NCBI RefSeq assembly: GCF_000425385.1 | Contig: NZ_AUDI01000012.1 | Location: 62,001-126,000, forward strand | Direction of reading: 5' to 3' | From: Pseudoduganella violaceinigra DSM 15887 | GTDB lineage: Bacteria > Pseudomonadota > Gammaproteobacteria > Burkholderiales > Burkholderiaceae_D | Length of the DNA: 64,000 nucleotides | Shown: positions 20,798 to 30,738 of the stretch, one piece after another | Layout of the letters: every line of letters starts with the position of its first letter | How positions within the stretch are numbered: the first letter of the stretch is position 1 | Notes under the pieces: generated by a model | What the model saw: only the letters and a program-made list of their open reading frames with translations | Database searches by the model: none | What the model was told of the DNA's origin: nothing | Program-made: the position numbers and the translations under genes

Positions 20798-22485
20798 TTG
20801 CCCGTTCCTTCCTGAATAAGGGGTAAGCGTAACTCAAACTGCGCTCCGCCGGATGCCATGTTATGCGCCGTCAGCCGCCCATTCATCGCTTGTACGATGG
20901 AAGACGAAATCGCCAGCCCAAGCCCCAGACCTTGCCCGGCAGGCTTGGTGGTGAAGAAGGGCTCGAAGAGGTGAGCCGCCGCTTCCTGCTGAATCCCGGG
21001 GCCGTTATCGATGATGCGCGCGACGCCTTCGCTGCCTTCACGGGCCAGAAATACGGAGACGCGCGGCTGCGGCGTCGCTTCAACCGCATCCAGTGCATTG
21101 CGCAGTAAGTTGATCAGGACCTGTTCGATGCGCACCACGTCGCCCGCCACTGTCAGCGGTGCGGCGCCAGTGTCGATCTCCAGCACGACATTGCGCCGCT
21201 TGCTTTCGCTCTCCAGCAGGAAAGCCGAACTGCGTACTGCGCGCCCCAAATCCACGGGACCGACCGCTTCGTCCTTGCGGGCGAAGCCCTTCAACTGGCT
21301 GATGATGGCGCCCATGCGTGCACTGGCATCGCTGATGTGCCCCAGGTTGCTGGCCGCCTGCTCCGGCTGGCCGCGCTCCAGGAAGGTGCGTGCGTTGTCG
21401 GCAAAGGCGCGGATCGCCGCTAGTGGCTGGTTCAATTCATGCGTCATGCCCGCCGCCATCTGGCCCAGCATGGCGAGTTTTCCCGCCTGCACCAGCTCAT
21501 TCTGCGTCGTGCGCAGGATGCGGTTGGTTTCGCTGAGCTGTTGCGTGCGCTGGGCGATGCGGCTTTCCAGTTCGCGGTCAAAGGCCAGGCGCTCTTCGCG
21601 GCGGCGGCGGCGCTGGTGCATGGCCCAGTAGGATATTGCGCCGCAAGCCAGGAGTAGCGCCGCCGACAGCGCCCAGTAGATGCCGCCGCGAACCACGCGC
21701 AGCTGGTTGGGGAAAATCATCAGCTGCCAGCCCAGGCGGCCCACTTCCTGCGTGACGCGCGGGCCGGGATCGCGCGCCAGCGGTGTAACTTGGTGGCCGA
21801 TATATTGCTGCGTGCTGGCCAGTTCCGCCAGGGCGCTGGCTGGCAGCGGCGCCAGGCTGTGGTAGCGCCAGGCGGCGCGGTTGCTGAGGAAGATCACGCC
21901 GTGGCGGTCGGCCAGCAGGATCGGGTCTTCGCTGCTGTTCCAATTGTGTTCCAGTTCGGCGAGGCTGATCTTGACTGCGATGACGCCGGCGATCTCGCCG
22001 TGCCGGGGCACCGGCTGCGAGATAAAGTAGCCGGCTTCGCTGGTGCTGGTGCCGATGCCGTAGAAGCGGCCGGCTTCGCCTTTCAGTGAAGCCTGGAAGT
22101 AAGGGCGGTAAGAGAAATTCTTGCCGGTGAAACCGCGCGGCTGGTCCCAGTTGCTGGCGCCGAGCGTCAGGCCGCTGCGGTCCATCAGGTACAGCGCACC
22201 GACCTTGGCTTGCTGCTGGATGGTTTGCAGGGTCTGGTTCAGGCGGGTGATGGCGTCCTGGTCGTTCGGGTGGGCGAGGGCGTTGGCCAGGTCGGGCTGC
22301 CGGGCCAGGACGAAGGGCAGGGTTTCGAAGCGTTCCAGTACCGATTGCAGTTCCGGCGCCATGAGTTGCAGTTGGCGCCGGCCCTGGGCCAGCTGTTCGT
22401 TGCCGGCGCGGTGGGCGCCGATCAGGTAGGCGGCTGCGATGACGATTGCGGCCGCGGGAAGCAGCAGGAGGTGGGGTTTGCGCAT
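20794..22485 (-). CDS. dctB: membrane sensor histidine kinase, DctB-like
   Basis: A 563-residue kinase: one N-terminal helix, a periplasmic dCache-type sensor with the DctB-like stretch NFSYRPYF, a second helix near residue 285, a coiled coil, the H-box GMTHELNQPLAAIRAF, and a C-terminal ATPase with DNGPGI and GLGLGLAIS. It should phosphorylate the DctD-like regulator encoded next to it. The ligand is a C4-dicarboxylate in known DctB proteins. Here the pair follows a NitT/TauT-type ABC operon, so another ligand is possible. Confidence 0.88.
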   Translation of the reverse strand: MRKPHLLLLPAAAIVIAAAYLIGAHRAGNEQLAQGRRQLQLMAPELQSVLERFETLPFVLARQPDLANALAHPNDQDAITRLNQTLQTIQQQAKVGALYLMDRSGLTLGASNWDQPRGFTGKNFSYRPYFQASLKGEAGRFYGIGTSTSEAGYFISQPVPRHGEIAGVIAVKISLAELEHNWNSSEDPILLADRHGVIFLSNRAAWRYHSLAPLPASALAELASTQQYIGHQVTPLARDPGPRVTQEVGRLGWQLMIFPNQLRVVRGGIYWALSAALLLACGAISYWAMHQRRRRREERLAFDRELESRIAQRTQQLSETNRILRTTQNELVQAGKLAMLGQMAAGMTHELNQPLAAIRAFADNARTFLERGQPEQAASNLGHISDASARMGAIISQLKGFARKDEAVGPVDLGRAVRSSAFLLESESKRRNVVLEIDTGAAPLTVAGDVVRIEQVLINLLRNALDAVEATPQPRVSVFLAREGSEGVARIIDNGPGIQQEAAAHLFEPFFTTKPAGQGLGLGLAISSSIVQAMNGRLTAHNMASGGAQFELRLPLIQEGTGK

Positions 22486-22551
22486 GTGTGCAATTCTAAA
22501 CCGGTAATCCAGGGCCAGGCCCCAGGGCCTGACCCGGCCGCGGAGCGGGGT

Positions 22552-23349
<798 letters not shown>

Positions 23350-23350
23350 T

Positions 23351-24172
23351 TCAGTTCTCCAGGCCGCGGTGCCAGCGCAGCAAGTGATTATTCAATTTGT
23401 TCATGCCGATATCGATCGCCAGGCCAAGCAGGCCGATGCTGATCATGCCGGCGATGATCTTGTCGGACCAGAAGTACTCGCGTGCCTCAAGGATGCGGAA
23501 ACCGAGGCCGTTGTTCACGGCGATCATTTCCGACACAATCACCACGATGAAGGCGGTGCCGATGCCGATGCGCACGCCGGACAGGATGTAGGGTACGGCA
23601 GCCGGCAACATCACGCGCAAGAACATGGTGCTCTGGCTGACGCCCAGGTTGTGGGCGGCGCGGACATAAATGCCGTCCACCTGGCGCACTCCGGCGATGG
23701 TATTCATCAGCACGGGGAAGAAAGCGCCCAGTGCAATCAGGAATACCGCGGGTGCGTTGCCCAGGCCGAACCACAAGATGGCCAGCGGAATATAGGCGAT
23801 CGGAGGAATCGGACGCAGCACCTGCAGCAAGGGGTTGAGCCAGTCGTACATACGCTTGCTCGAACCCATGACCAGGCCGAAAGGCAAGGCCAGGCCGGCG
23901 CCGACGGCAAAGCCGACCAGCACGCGGTACATGCTGCTGACGGTATCGCCAATCAGCTCGCCGGAGAGCGCCCAGGCCAGCCAGGAACTGGCAGCCGGAT
24001 CGTACGCTTGCAACGGCAGCAGGTATTCGACCCACTTGGTCACCACGGCCCACGGCGAGGGCAGCACTTGCGGATTGATCCATTCAAGCGAAGCGCATAC
24101 CTGCCATATTGCGATCAGCAGGACGGGCACGACGGAGCCTGCGGCAACCTGGCGTAAATTCATTTTTGCCAT
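23351..24172 (-). CDS. NitT/TauT-family ABC transporter permease
   Basis: A 273-residue inner-membrane protein with about six helices and the EAA-type loop ALGAFFPVLMNTIAGVRQVDGIYVRAAHNLG, as in SsuC/TauC. It is the second gene of a three-gene operon (binding protein, permease, ATPase), with 13 bases after the binding-protein gene. Confidence 0.9.
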   Translation of the reverse strand: MAKMNLRQVAAGSVVPVLLIAIWQVCASLEWINPQVLPSPWAVVTKWVEYLLPLQAYDPAASSWLAWALSGELIGDTVSSMYRVLVGFAVGAGLALPFGLVMGSSKRMYDWLNPLLQVLRPIPPIAYIPLAILWFGLGNAPAVFLIALGAFFPVLMNTIAGVRQVDGIYVRAAHNLGVSQSTMFLRVMLPAAVPYILSGVRIGIGTAFIVVIVSEMIAVNNGLGFRILEAREYFWSDKIIAGMISIGLLGLAIDIGMNKLNNHLLRWHRGLEN

Positions 24173-24185
24173 GATGGACTCCGCC

Positions 24186-25154
24186 TTATTTGATGTTCAG
24201 GCTTTTCTTGGCTTCGTCCAGCAGGTCGGTCTTGACCCACTCGGTGGCCACGGGCGCCTTGCGCATTTTGCCCACGCCGGTCTTGTTCATCACATCGGTG
24301 GTGATCTGGATGTGCTGCGGCGAGATATCATAGGTGTACGGCGAATTGGAGATCGCGTCCTGGAAATCGTCGGAGGTGATCTGGCCTTTGAAGATTGCGT
24401 TGCGCACGTACTTCTCGGCGGCCGGCTTGTCGTCGATGAAGGTCTTGGTGGCCTGTACGAAGCAGCTCATGAACTTGGCGGCAGTGGCGCGGTGGGTGGT
24501 GTAGAACTTTTCGCTCATGACCAGGGTGCGCACCGGCTCGCCGATCGGGGTGTCATACGGCTTCATGACTTCCACGCCGTAGCCTTTGTTGATGGCTTGC
24601 GAGGATTGCGGCTCCGATTGCATGATGGCGTCCAGGTTCTTGCCGAGCAGGGCCTGGTTCAGATCGGCGAAGGCGAGGAATACCAGCTGCACGTCCTTGC
24701 CCGGCTGGTCGGAGAAGCTCAGGCCGGCCTGCGCCAGTTCGGCTGCCAGCAGCACTTCGTGGATGCCGCCGCGCGTCACGCCGACTTTCTTGCCCTTCAG
24801 GTCCTTGATGGCCTTGATGCCGCTGTCGGGGCGCGCGACCAGGCGCGCGCCACCTTTGGCGAAACCTGCGACAACATAAATCGGGGCGCCATTGGCGCGG
24901 CCCTGGATGGCGGCTTCGGACGCGGTGGCGCCGACATCGAGCTCGCCGGCCAGGATGGCCTGCATCACGTCCGGGCCTTTGGCGAAGACGTGTTCTTCAA
25001 CCTTGATGCCGCACTTGGGGGCGATTTCCTTGATATACGAGACGGCGCCGTAGTGGGCGAACTTCAGGTTGCCGAGGCGGACAACTTCCTCGGCGTTGGC
25101 AGTGGTGGCGAAAGCTGCGGCCACGATGATGGATGCAAGTTTGAGCTTGGTCAT
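24186..25154 (-). CDS. NitT/TauT-family ABC substrate-binding protein
   Basis: A 322-residue periplasmic protein with signal peptide (MTKLKLASIIVAAAFATTANA). It has the NMT1/SsuA-like fold pattern: a KFAHYGAVSYIKE opening, GELDVGATASEAAI, and DLKGKKVGVTRGG. ATG 25154 is chosen because GAGGAG precedes it and it begins the signal peptide; an upstream in-frame start adds an unlikely extension. A sigma-54-type promoter at 25195-25211 lies 40 bp upstream. The substrate is unknown. Confidence 0.88.
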   Translation of the reverse strand: MTKLKLASIIVAAAFATTANAEEVVRLGNLKFAHYGAVSYIKEIAPKCGIKVEEHVFAKGPDVMQAILAGELDVGATASEAAIQGRANGAPIYVVAGFAKGGARLVARPDSGIKAIKDLKGKKVGVTRGGIHEVLLAAELAQAGLSFSDQPGKDVQLVFLAFADLNQALLGKNLDAIMQSEPQSSQAINKGYGVEVMKPYDTPIGEPVRTLVMSEKFYTTHRATAAKFMSCFVQATKTFIDDKPAAEKYVRNAIFKGQITSDDFQDAISNSPYTYDISPQHIQITTDVMNKTGVGKMRKAPVATEWVKTDLLDEAKKSLNIK

Positions 25155-25194
25155 GCTGGGTCTCCTCGACAAGGGTGTGTTTTGACCAGCAATT

Positions 25195-25211
25195 AGCAGC
25201 TTCCATGCCAG
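25195..25211 (-). promoter_or_regulatory. sigma-54-type (-24/-12) promoter of the ABC operon
   Basis: On the minus strand: CTGGCATGGAAGCTGCT. The invariant GG and GC are exactly ten bases apart and the match to TGGCAC-N5-TTGC is good (two mismatches). Transcription would start near 25184, before ATG 25154. The DctD-like activator lies downstream on the same strand. Confidence 0.55.
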
Positions 25212-25360
25212 CAGCGGGCGGCATGGCAAGTGCTTGATTTTATTGGTGCCGGCTAGGCGATGAGCGTTGCCGGGAAACCCAGGTGCGGCGGAAATCCGGA
25301 ATTGCGGCGGCGCCTTGTGCGGATTGCCGCCGTATCGCGCCGCCTCCTGCGGAATGCGTG

Positions 25361-26989
25361 TCAGGCTTTTTGCGCTTCAGGCGTGGTGCCGTAGCAGACT
25401 TGCGGCTCCGGTTCCTTGCGGTAGAAGTCCACCATCCTGTAGCGCATTGCATAGAGCGCGAAGCAGCCCGCCACCAGGGCGGCGAAGGCGGCGAAGAAGT
25501 ACATCTGGAAGGCCATGACCGAGAAGCCGGTGGTCTTGATATATGCCGATACGGCATCGTTCTTCACGCCCGCGTTCAGGATCAACACCCACAGGTTGCC
25601 GACGGTGACCGCCAGGTACCAGAGCGCCATGATCACGCCCTTCATTGAAGACGGCGCCTGGGAATACGCGAACTCCAGGCCGGTGGCGGAAACCAGCACC
25701 TCGCCAAAGGTCAGCAGCGCATACGGCAGGATCTGCCACGCCATCGATACCGGCGTGCCGCCATCCATGACCACCTGCAGCGTGCCGATCACCACCCACG
25801 CCAGCGCGGAGACGAGGATGCCGGTGCCCATGCGGCGCAGCGGCGTCGGCTCGATGCCCAGCTTGCGCAGCAGCGGGAACAGCGCGATGTTGTTAAAGGG
25901 GATCAGCAGCATCACCAGCAGCGGGTTCAGCGCCTGCATCTGCGCCGGCACGAAGGAGAACGACCAGCCCAGGAATTCGTAGGTCGGATGCACCATATCG
26001 TTGGCCTGCACAATCCAGGTGGATGCCTTCTGGTCGAACAGGGACCAGAACGGCGTCACCATGGCAAACACGATAAAGATGCGCAGCACTGCACGCACGC
26101 CGTCCACCGCTTCGTCGCTATGCTTGCCGCGCGCGCGTTCCAGTTGCATCGACGTGCCGATGCCGCCGAACGCCATGACCAGCACCAGGGCGGTACAGGC
26201 TGCGATCACGAAGCCCCAGGACGGCGTCATCGCCAGCGATACGACGCCGGCCACCACCCCAATCAAGGCAACCGTCAGGCCCGGACGCGATTGTCCCGGC
26301 ATGGCCGACATCAGGGCAGTCCTGGCGACGCGCGTGAAGGATTCCTTGCTCGGTTCCGAGGGAGGAATGTGCACATACTTGTTGCGGCCCAGCCAGAATA
26401 CGATGGTGGCGATGAACATCAGGATGCCGGGAACGCCGAATGCCACGGCCGGACCGAAGTCTTTCAGGAAGATCGGCATCAGCAGGGAGGCAAAGAAGGA
26501 ACCGAAGTTGATGCTCCAGTAGAAAGCGTCGAACACCACCTTGGCCTTCTTCTTGTTGGTCTGGTCGAACTGGTCGCCGACGAAGGACACCACCAGGGGC
26601 TTGATGCCGCCCGAACCGAAAGCGATCAGGAACAGGCCGAAGTAGAAGCCATTGAGGTTGGCTTCAAAGAGCGCCAGGCAGGCATGTCCCGCGCAGTAGA
26701 TCAGCGAGAACCAGAACACCGTGTTGTATTTGCCGAAGAAGCGGTCCGACAGCCAGCCGCCCAGCAGCGGGAAGAAGTAGACACCGATCACGAAGGTATG
26801 GAAGACGTGCTTCGCTTCGTTGGCGCGGTGTTCCGCCGGGATGAACAGCAGCAGGGTACTGATCAGGAAAGGCACCAGGATATTGCGCATCCCGTAAAAG
26901 CTGAAACGCTCGCAGGCTTCGTTGGTGATGATGTACGGGATTTGCCGGGGCATTGGCCCGTTACCCTGTTCCAGTTCCTGCGTCGACAT
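25361..26989 (-). CDS. POT-family proton-coupled peptide transporter (PTR2-like)
   Basis: A 542-residue inner-membrane protein with about 14 helices. NEACERFSFYGMRNIL is the POT signature ExxERFxYYG, and AFGSGGIKPLVVSFVGDQF is the second PTR2 pattern. It imports di- and tripeptides with protons. GGGAG precedes ATG 26989. It is divergent from the cytoplasmic alpha-glucosidase, and an operator copy (27066-27080) lies 77 bp before its start, so it may share the sugar regulon. Confidence 0.92.
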   Translation of the reverse strand: MSTQELEQGNGPMPRQIPYIITNEACERFSFYGMRNILVPFLISTLLLFIPAEHRANEAKHVFHTFVIGVYFFPLLGGWLSDRFFGKYNTVFWFSLIYCAGHACLALFEANLNGFYFGLFLIAFGSGGIKPLVVSFVGDQFDQTNKKKAKVVFDAFYWSINFGSFFASLLMPIFLKDFGPAVAFGVPGILMFIATIVFWLGRNKYVHIPPSEPSKESFTRVARTALMSAMPGQSRPGLTVALIGVVAGVVSLAMTPSWGFVIAACTALVLVMAFGGIGTSMQLERARGKHSDEAVDGVRAVLRIFIVFAMVTPFWSLFDQKASTWIVQANDMVHPTYEFLGWSFSFVPAQMQALNPLLVMLLIPFNNIALFPLLRKLGIEPTPLRRMGTGILVSALAWVVIGTLQVVMDGGTPVSMAWQILPYALLTFGEVLVSATGLEFAYSQAPSSMKGVIMALWYLAVTVGNLWVLILNAGVKNDAVSAYIKTTGFSVMAFQMYFFAAFAALVAGCFALYAMRYRMVDFYRKEPEPQVCYGTTPEAQKA

Positions 26990-27065
26990 GAGCTCTCCCG
27001 TTTCGAATAATGGGCGCGATGCTATGCGAAGCCATCTTTCTTGGCAACTACTGGTTTCACTTACA

Positions 27066-27080
27066 TGTAGTTTGACTACT
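27066..27080. promoter_or_regulatory. operator TGTAG-TTTGA-CTACT in the divergent region
   Basis: GTAGT-TTG-ACTAC (27067-27079) is a perfect inner dyad; one outer base differs from the consensus. It is placed between the POT transporter and alpha-glucosidase genes and could serve either. Confidence 0.65.
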
Positions 27081-27121
27081 TGAGAATTTATAAGTTATTG
27101 ATTTTTAAGGAATAATAGGAT

Positions 27122-27157
27122 TTGAACTTCCTGTGTTCATCATGTATATTATCTACA
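27122..27157 (+). promoter_or_regulatory. sigma-70 promoter of alpha-glucosidase with overlapping operator
   Basis: TTGAAC (27122-27127), 17-base spacer, TATATT (27145-27150). The operator TGTAT-ATTAT-CTACA (27143-27157, 9/10 arm matches) covers the -10 box, the same layout as at the transporter promoter (11204-11238). Because this is regulatory DNA, the coding region must begin downstream, at 27184. Confidence 0.7.
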
Positions 27158-27183
27158 TCACAGTTTTTATCGGGATTGGGAAT

Positions 27184-28791
27184 ATGAGCACACCTTGGTG
27201 GAAAGAAGCAATCATTTATCAGGTCTATCCACGCAGCTACCTTGACACCAACGGTGACGGCATCGGCGATCTGGATGGCATCACCGATCGCCTCGACTAC
27301 ATCGCCAAGCTGGGCGTGGACATTATCTGGATCTCGCCTTTCTTCAAATCCCCGATGCGCGATTTCGGCTACGATGTGGCCGACTATTGCGATGTCGACC
27401 CGATGTTCGGCACGCTGGCCGACTTTGACCGCATGATCGCCAAGGCCCACGGCCTGGGCCTGAAGATCATGATCGACCAGGTCATGTCCCACACTTCCGA
27501 AGACCACCCCTGGTTCAAGGAGAGCCGCTCTTCGCGCGACAATCCGAAGTCCGACTGGTATATCTGGGCCGATCCGCTGCCGGATGGGAATCCACCCAAC
27601 AACTGGCTGTCCGTATTCGGCGGCTCGTCGTGGCAATGGGATTCGCGCCGCAAGCAGTACTACATGCACAACTTCCTGGTCAGCCAGCCGGACCTGAACT
27701 TCCACAACCCGGAAGTGCAGCAGGCGCACCTCGACGCGCTGCGGTTCTGGCTCGAACGCGGTGTGGACGGCGTGCGCATGGACGCCTGCAACTTCCACTT
27801 CCATGACCGCCAGCTGCGCAGCAATCCGCCGGCCCTGGTGCGCGACACATCCACCGTCAGCGACGCCAACCCGTACGGCATGCAGGCCCACATCCATGAC
27901 AAGAGCCAGCCCGAAAACGTCGCTTTCCTGGAAAAGCTGCGCGTGCTGCTGGATGAATACGGCGCGGTCGCGATTGGCGAAGTGGGGGCGGACGATTCGC
28001 TGGCCGTCATGGCCGAATACACGGCGGGCGGCAACAAGCTGCACATGGCCTACAGCTTCAATCTGCTCACTGCGGACAGCAGCGCCGGCCATATCCGCAA
28101 GCAGGTCGAGGACTTCAAGGCGCGCGTCAAGGATGGCCAGCCTTCGTGGTCGGTCGGCAACCACGACGCGGTGCGCGTGGTGACACGCTGGAACGGCATG
28201 AGCAACCAGGCGGCCTTCGCCAAGCTGGTGCTGGCCATGCAGCTGTCGCTGAAAGGCACGCCTTGCCTGTACCAGGGCGATGAATTGGCTTTCAGCGAAG
28301 CCGATGTGCCGTATGAGCTGATCCAGGACCCGTACGGGAAGACCTTCTGGCCTGAATTCAAGGGGCGCGATGGCTGCCGTACACCGATCGCCTGGACCAA
28401 CGGCGCGCATGGCGGCTTCACGTCCGGTACGCCATGGCTGCCGGTGGCGGAGGAGCACAAGGCTATCGCGGCTTCGGTGCAGGAGACGGATCCGGATTCG
28501 CCGCTGAACTTCGCGCGCCGCATGATCGCCTGGCGCAAGAGCATGCCGCAGCTGACGCGCGGCGATATCGTGTTCTATGACGCGCCGGAGCCGGTGCTTG
28601 CGCTGCGGCGCGACCTGGAAGGGGAGCGCAGTGTGATCGGGCTGTTTAACCTGGGCGCGGCGCCGGTCAACTTCCGCTTGCCTGCGGCGCAGGGCGCGCA
28701 GAAGCTGGAGCAGCCCGGCTTGCCGGGCGACGTGGTGGACGGCGAGGTTCAGTTGCCGGGGTATGGGGCGTGGTTCGGGTACGCCGCTTGA
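27184..28791 (+). CDS. cytoplasmic GH13 alpha-glucosidase (GH13_23-like)
   Basis: A 535-residue enzyme without signal peptide, beginning MSTPWWKEAIIYQVYPRSY. Region I is DQVMSH (98-103), the nucleophile D200 (GVRMD), acid/base E266 (IGEVG) and D328 (NHD). This pattern is that of cytoplasmic alpha-glucosidases of proteobacteria that split maltose and short maltodextrins to glucose. ATG 27184 is chosen over a GTG 51 bases upstream because the promoter and operator occupy that stretch. The glucose it releases would go to the glucokinase encoded next. Confidence 0.93.
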   Translation: MSTPWWKEAIIYQVYPRSYLDTNGDGIGDLDGITDRLDYIAKLGVDIIWISPFFKSPMRDFGYDVADYCDVDPMFGTLADFDRMIAKAHGLGLKIMIDQVMSHTSEDHPWFKESRSSRDNPKSDWYIWADPLPDGNPPNNWLSVFGGSSWQWDSRRKQYYMHNFLVSQPDLNFHNPEVQQAHLDALRFWLERGVDGVRMDACNFHFHDRQLRSNPPALVRDTSTVSDANPYGMQAHIHDKSQPENVAFLEKLRVLLDEYGAVAIGEVGADDSLAVMAEYTAGGNKLHMAYSFNLLTADSSAGHIRKQVEDFKARVKDGQPSWSVGNHDAVRVVTRWNGMSNQAAFAKLVLAMQLSLKGTPCLYQGDELAFSEADVPYELIQDPYGKTFWPEFKGRDGCRTPIAWTNGAHGGFTSGTPWLPVAEEHKAIAASVQETDPDSPLNFARRMIAWRKSMPQLTRGDIVFYDAPEPVLALRRDLEGERSVIGLFNLGAAPVNFRLPAAQGAQKLEQPGLPGDVVDGEVQLPGYGAWFGYAA

Positions 28792-28855
28792 CCCCGCCGC
28801 GGCGGTTTTAGGGTATTCTCCCGCCTTCAGGTGTTATCTAAAATTTAAATAGAAG

Positions 28856-30730
28856 ATGAAACAGATAGAGGCAGACCCAAAAGCTCACCGTTCCGCTTTT
28901 GCGGATGGCCCCCGCCTGCTGGCTGACATCGGGGCCACCCATGCTCGCCTGGCCCTGCAAACGGCGCCCGGCGAGTTCCAGTCCGTCCGCGTGCTGCAAT
29001 GCGACGACTTCACCGGCATCGTTCCTCTCCTGCGCAGCTATCTGGCCGACCACGGCGACATCACCCTGAATCACGGCGCGCTGGCGCTGGCCAACCCGGT
29101 CCATGGCGATTTCATTCGCATGACCAACCGTGACTGGCAATTTTCAACGGACGAAGTGCGGCGCGAGCTTGGCCTGCATACCCTGCTGGTCGTGAACGAC
29201 TTCACCGCGCTGGCGATGGCGATCCCCGGCTTCAAGGCCGATGACCTGATGCAGGTCGGCGGGGGAACCCCGGCGCAGAATTCCGTGATCGGCGTGCTGG
29301 GCCCCGGCACAGGCCTGGGCTGCTCCGGCGTGATCCCGACCACGGATGGTTTCGTGACCCTGGGATCGGAAGGCGGCCACACCAATTTCGCCCCGGCCGA
29401 CGAGCGCGAATACGCCATCCTGCAATATGCCTGGCAAACCTGGCCGCACGTATCGAATGAACGCCTGATTTCCGGCCCGGGCATGGAAATCATCTACCGC
29501 GCGCTGGCGCGCCGCAACGGCCTGAATGTGCGCGAACTGACGTCGCAGCAAATCATCGCCGGCGCACTGAAAGACAAGAATGAACTGTGCATTGAAGTGC
29601 TGGAATGCTTCTGCGCCATGCTGGGCGGCGCCGCGGCCAACCTGGCGGTGACGCTGGGTTCCTTCGGCGGCATCTTCATCGGCGGCGGCATCGTGCCGCG
29701 CATGGGAGAATGGTTCAAGGAATCGCAGTTCCGCAGCCGCTTTGAAGCCAAGGGCCGCTTCTCGTCCTACCTGGCCGACATCCCGACCTACGTCATCACC
29801 GCGCCGAACCCGGCGTTCTACGGCGTGGCGACCATCCTGTCCGAGCACCTGCGCGGACGCACCGGCGCCAACACCCTGATGGAACGGGTGCAGACGCTCA
29901 AATCGGAACTGACGCCGGCCGAACAGCGCGTGGCGCAGCTGGTGATCGAGCAGCCGCGCCTGGTGCTGAACGAACCGATCGCCGACATCGCCCGCCTGGC
30001 GGAAGTGTCGCAGCCGACCGTGATCCGCTTCTGCCGCTCGCTGGGCTTCCAGGGCTTGGCCGACTTCAAGCTGAAATTTGCCTCCAGCCTGACCGGCGCC
30101 ATCCCGGTACGCCACAGCCAGGTGCGTGTCTCCGACAGCACGCACGACCTGAGCGCCAAGGTGATCGACAACACCGTCTCCGCGATCCTGAAATTCCGCG
30201 ACCAGATGGATGTGCACTCGCTGGATCGCGCCATCGAACTGCTGTCCAAGGCCAAGAAGGTCGAGTTCTACGCCATGGGCAATTCGCGCGTGGTGGCGCT
30301 GGACGGCCAGCACAAGTTCTTCCGCTTCCGTATTCCGACGGCGGCTTACGGCGACTCGCACCTGTTCAAGCTGGCCTCGGAGCTGCTGAAACCGGGTGAC
30401 GTCGTGATCGCGATTTCCAACTCCGGCAAGCTGCCCGAGCTGCTGGAAGCGGTGGAATCGGCGCGTAAAGCCGGCGCCGACGTCATCGCCATCACCAGCA
30501 GCCAGTCGCCGCTGGCCAAGAAAGCCACGCTCTGCCTGGCGGTGGACCACGCGGAAGACAGCAGCGCCTTCCTGTCGATGATCTCGCGCATCCTGCAACT
30601 GCTGCTGATCGACATCCTTTCGGTCGGCATCTCGCTGGACGAGCAAAAAGCCGAACTGGTGCTGGAGCACAAATCCGGCGGCGTTGTGCACGAAAGCCGC
30701 CGGCTGCAGATCTCCCACCTCGACAACTAA
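28856..30730 (+). CDS. glk: bifunctional glucokinase / RpiR-family (HexR-like) regulator
   Basis: A 624-residue fusion. Residues 1 to about 335 are a bacterial glucokinase (LLADIGATHARLAL, VLGPGTGLGCSG, EGGHTNFAP) that makes glucose-6-phosphate. From residue 342 an RpiR helix-turn-helix domain begins (IADIARLAEVSQPTVIRFCR), followed by a SIS sugar-phosphate-binding domain (about 460-600, FYAMGNSRVVALDG). Such fusions are known in Burkholderiales, and the RpiR part is HexR-like. It is placed directly after the alpha-glucosidase. The TGTAG-N5-CTACA sites in this locus are good candidates for its operators; no copy is seen before its own start. Confidence 0.93.
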   Translation: MKQIEADPKAHRSAFADGPRLLADIGATHARLALQTAPGEFQSVRVLQCDDFTGIVPLLRSYLADHGDITLNHGALALANPVHGDFIRMTNRDWQFSTDEVRRELGLHTLLVVNDFTALAMAIPGFKADDLMQVGGGTPAQNSVIGVLGPGTGLGCSGVIPTTDGFVTLGSEGGHTNFAPADEREYAILQYAWQTWPHVSNERLISGPGMEIIYRALARRNGLNVRELTSQQIIAGALKDKNELCIEVLECFCAMLGGAAANLAVTLGSFGGIFIGGGIVPRMGEWFKESQFRSRFEAKGRFSSYLADIPTYVITAPNPAFYGVATILSEHLRGRTGANTLMERVQTLKSELTPAEQRVAQLVIEQPRLVLNEPIADIARLAEVSQPTVIRFCRSLGFQGLADFKLKFASSLTGAIPVRHSQVRVSDSTHDLSAKVIDNTVSAILKFRDQMDVHSLDRAIELLSKAKKVEFYAMGNSRVVALDGQHKFFRFRIPTAAYGDSHLFKLASELLKPGDVVIAISNSGKLPELLEAVESARKAGADVIAITSSQSPLAKKATLCLAVDHAEDSSAFLSMISRILQLLLIDILSVGISLDEQKAELVLEHKSGGVVHESRRLQISHLDN

Positions 30731-30738
30731 TTTACCTT

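Noticed and set aside
19451-22485. Reading the DctBD-like pair as proof of C4-dicarboxylate transport here
   Set aside because: No dctA, dctPQM or other dicarboxylate transporter is present in the window.
22507-22537. GC-rich inverted repeat GGCCAGGC...GGGCCTGACC between the kinase and ABC genes
   Set aside because: The stem is imperfect and lacks a T run; too weak to call a terminator, and its likeness to the REP-like family is limited to GGTCAG.
28794-28811. Possible terminator CCGCCGCGGCGG-TTTTA after the alpha-glucosidase
   Set aside because: The palindrome has no loop and only four T residues; transcription may well continue into the glucokinase gene.
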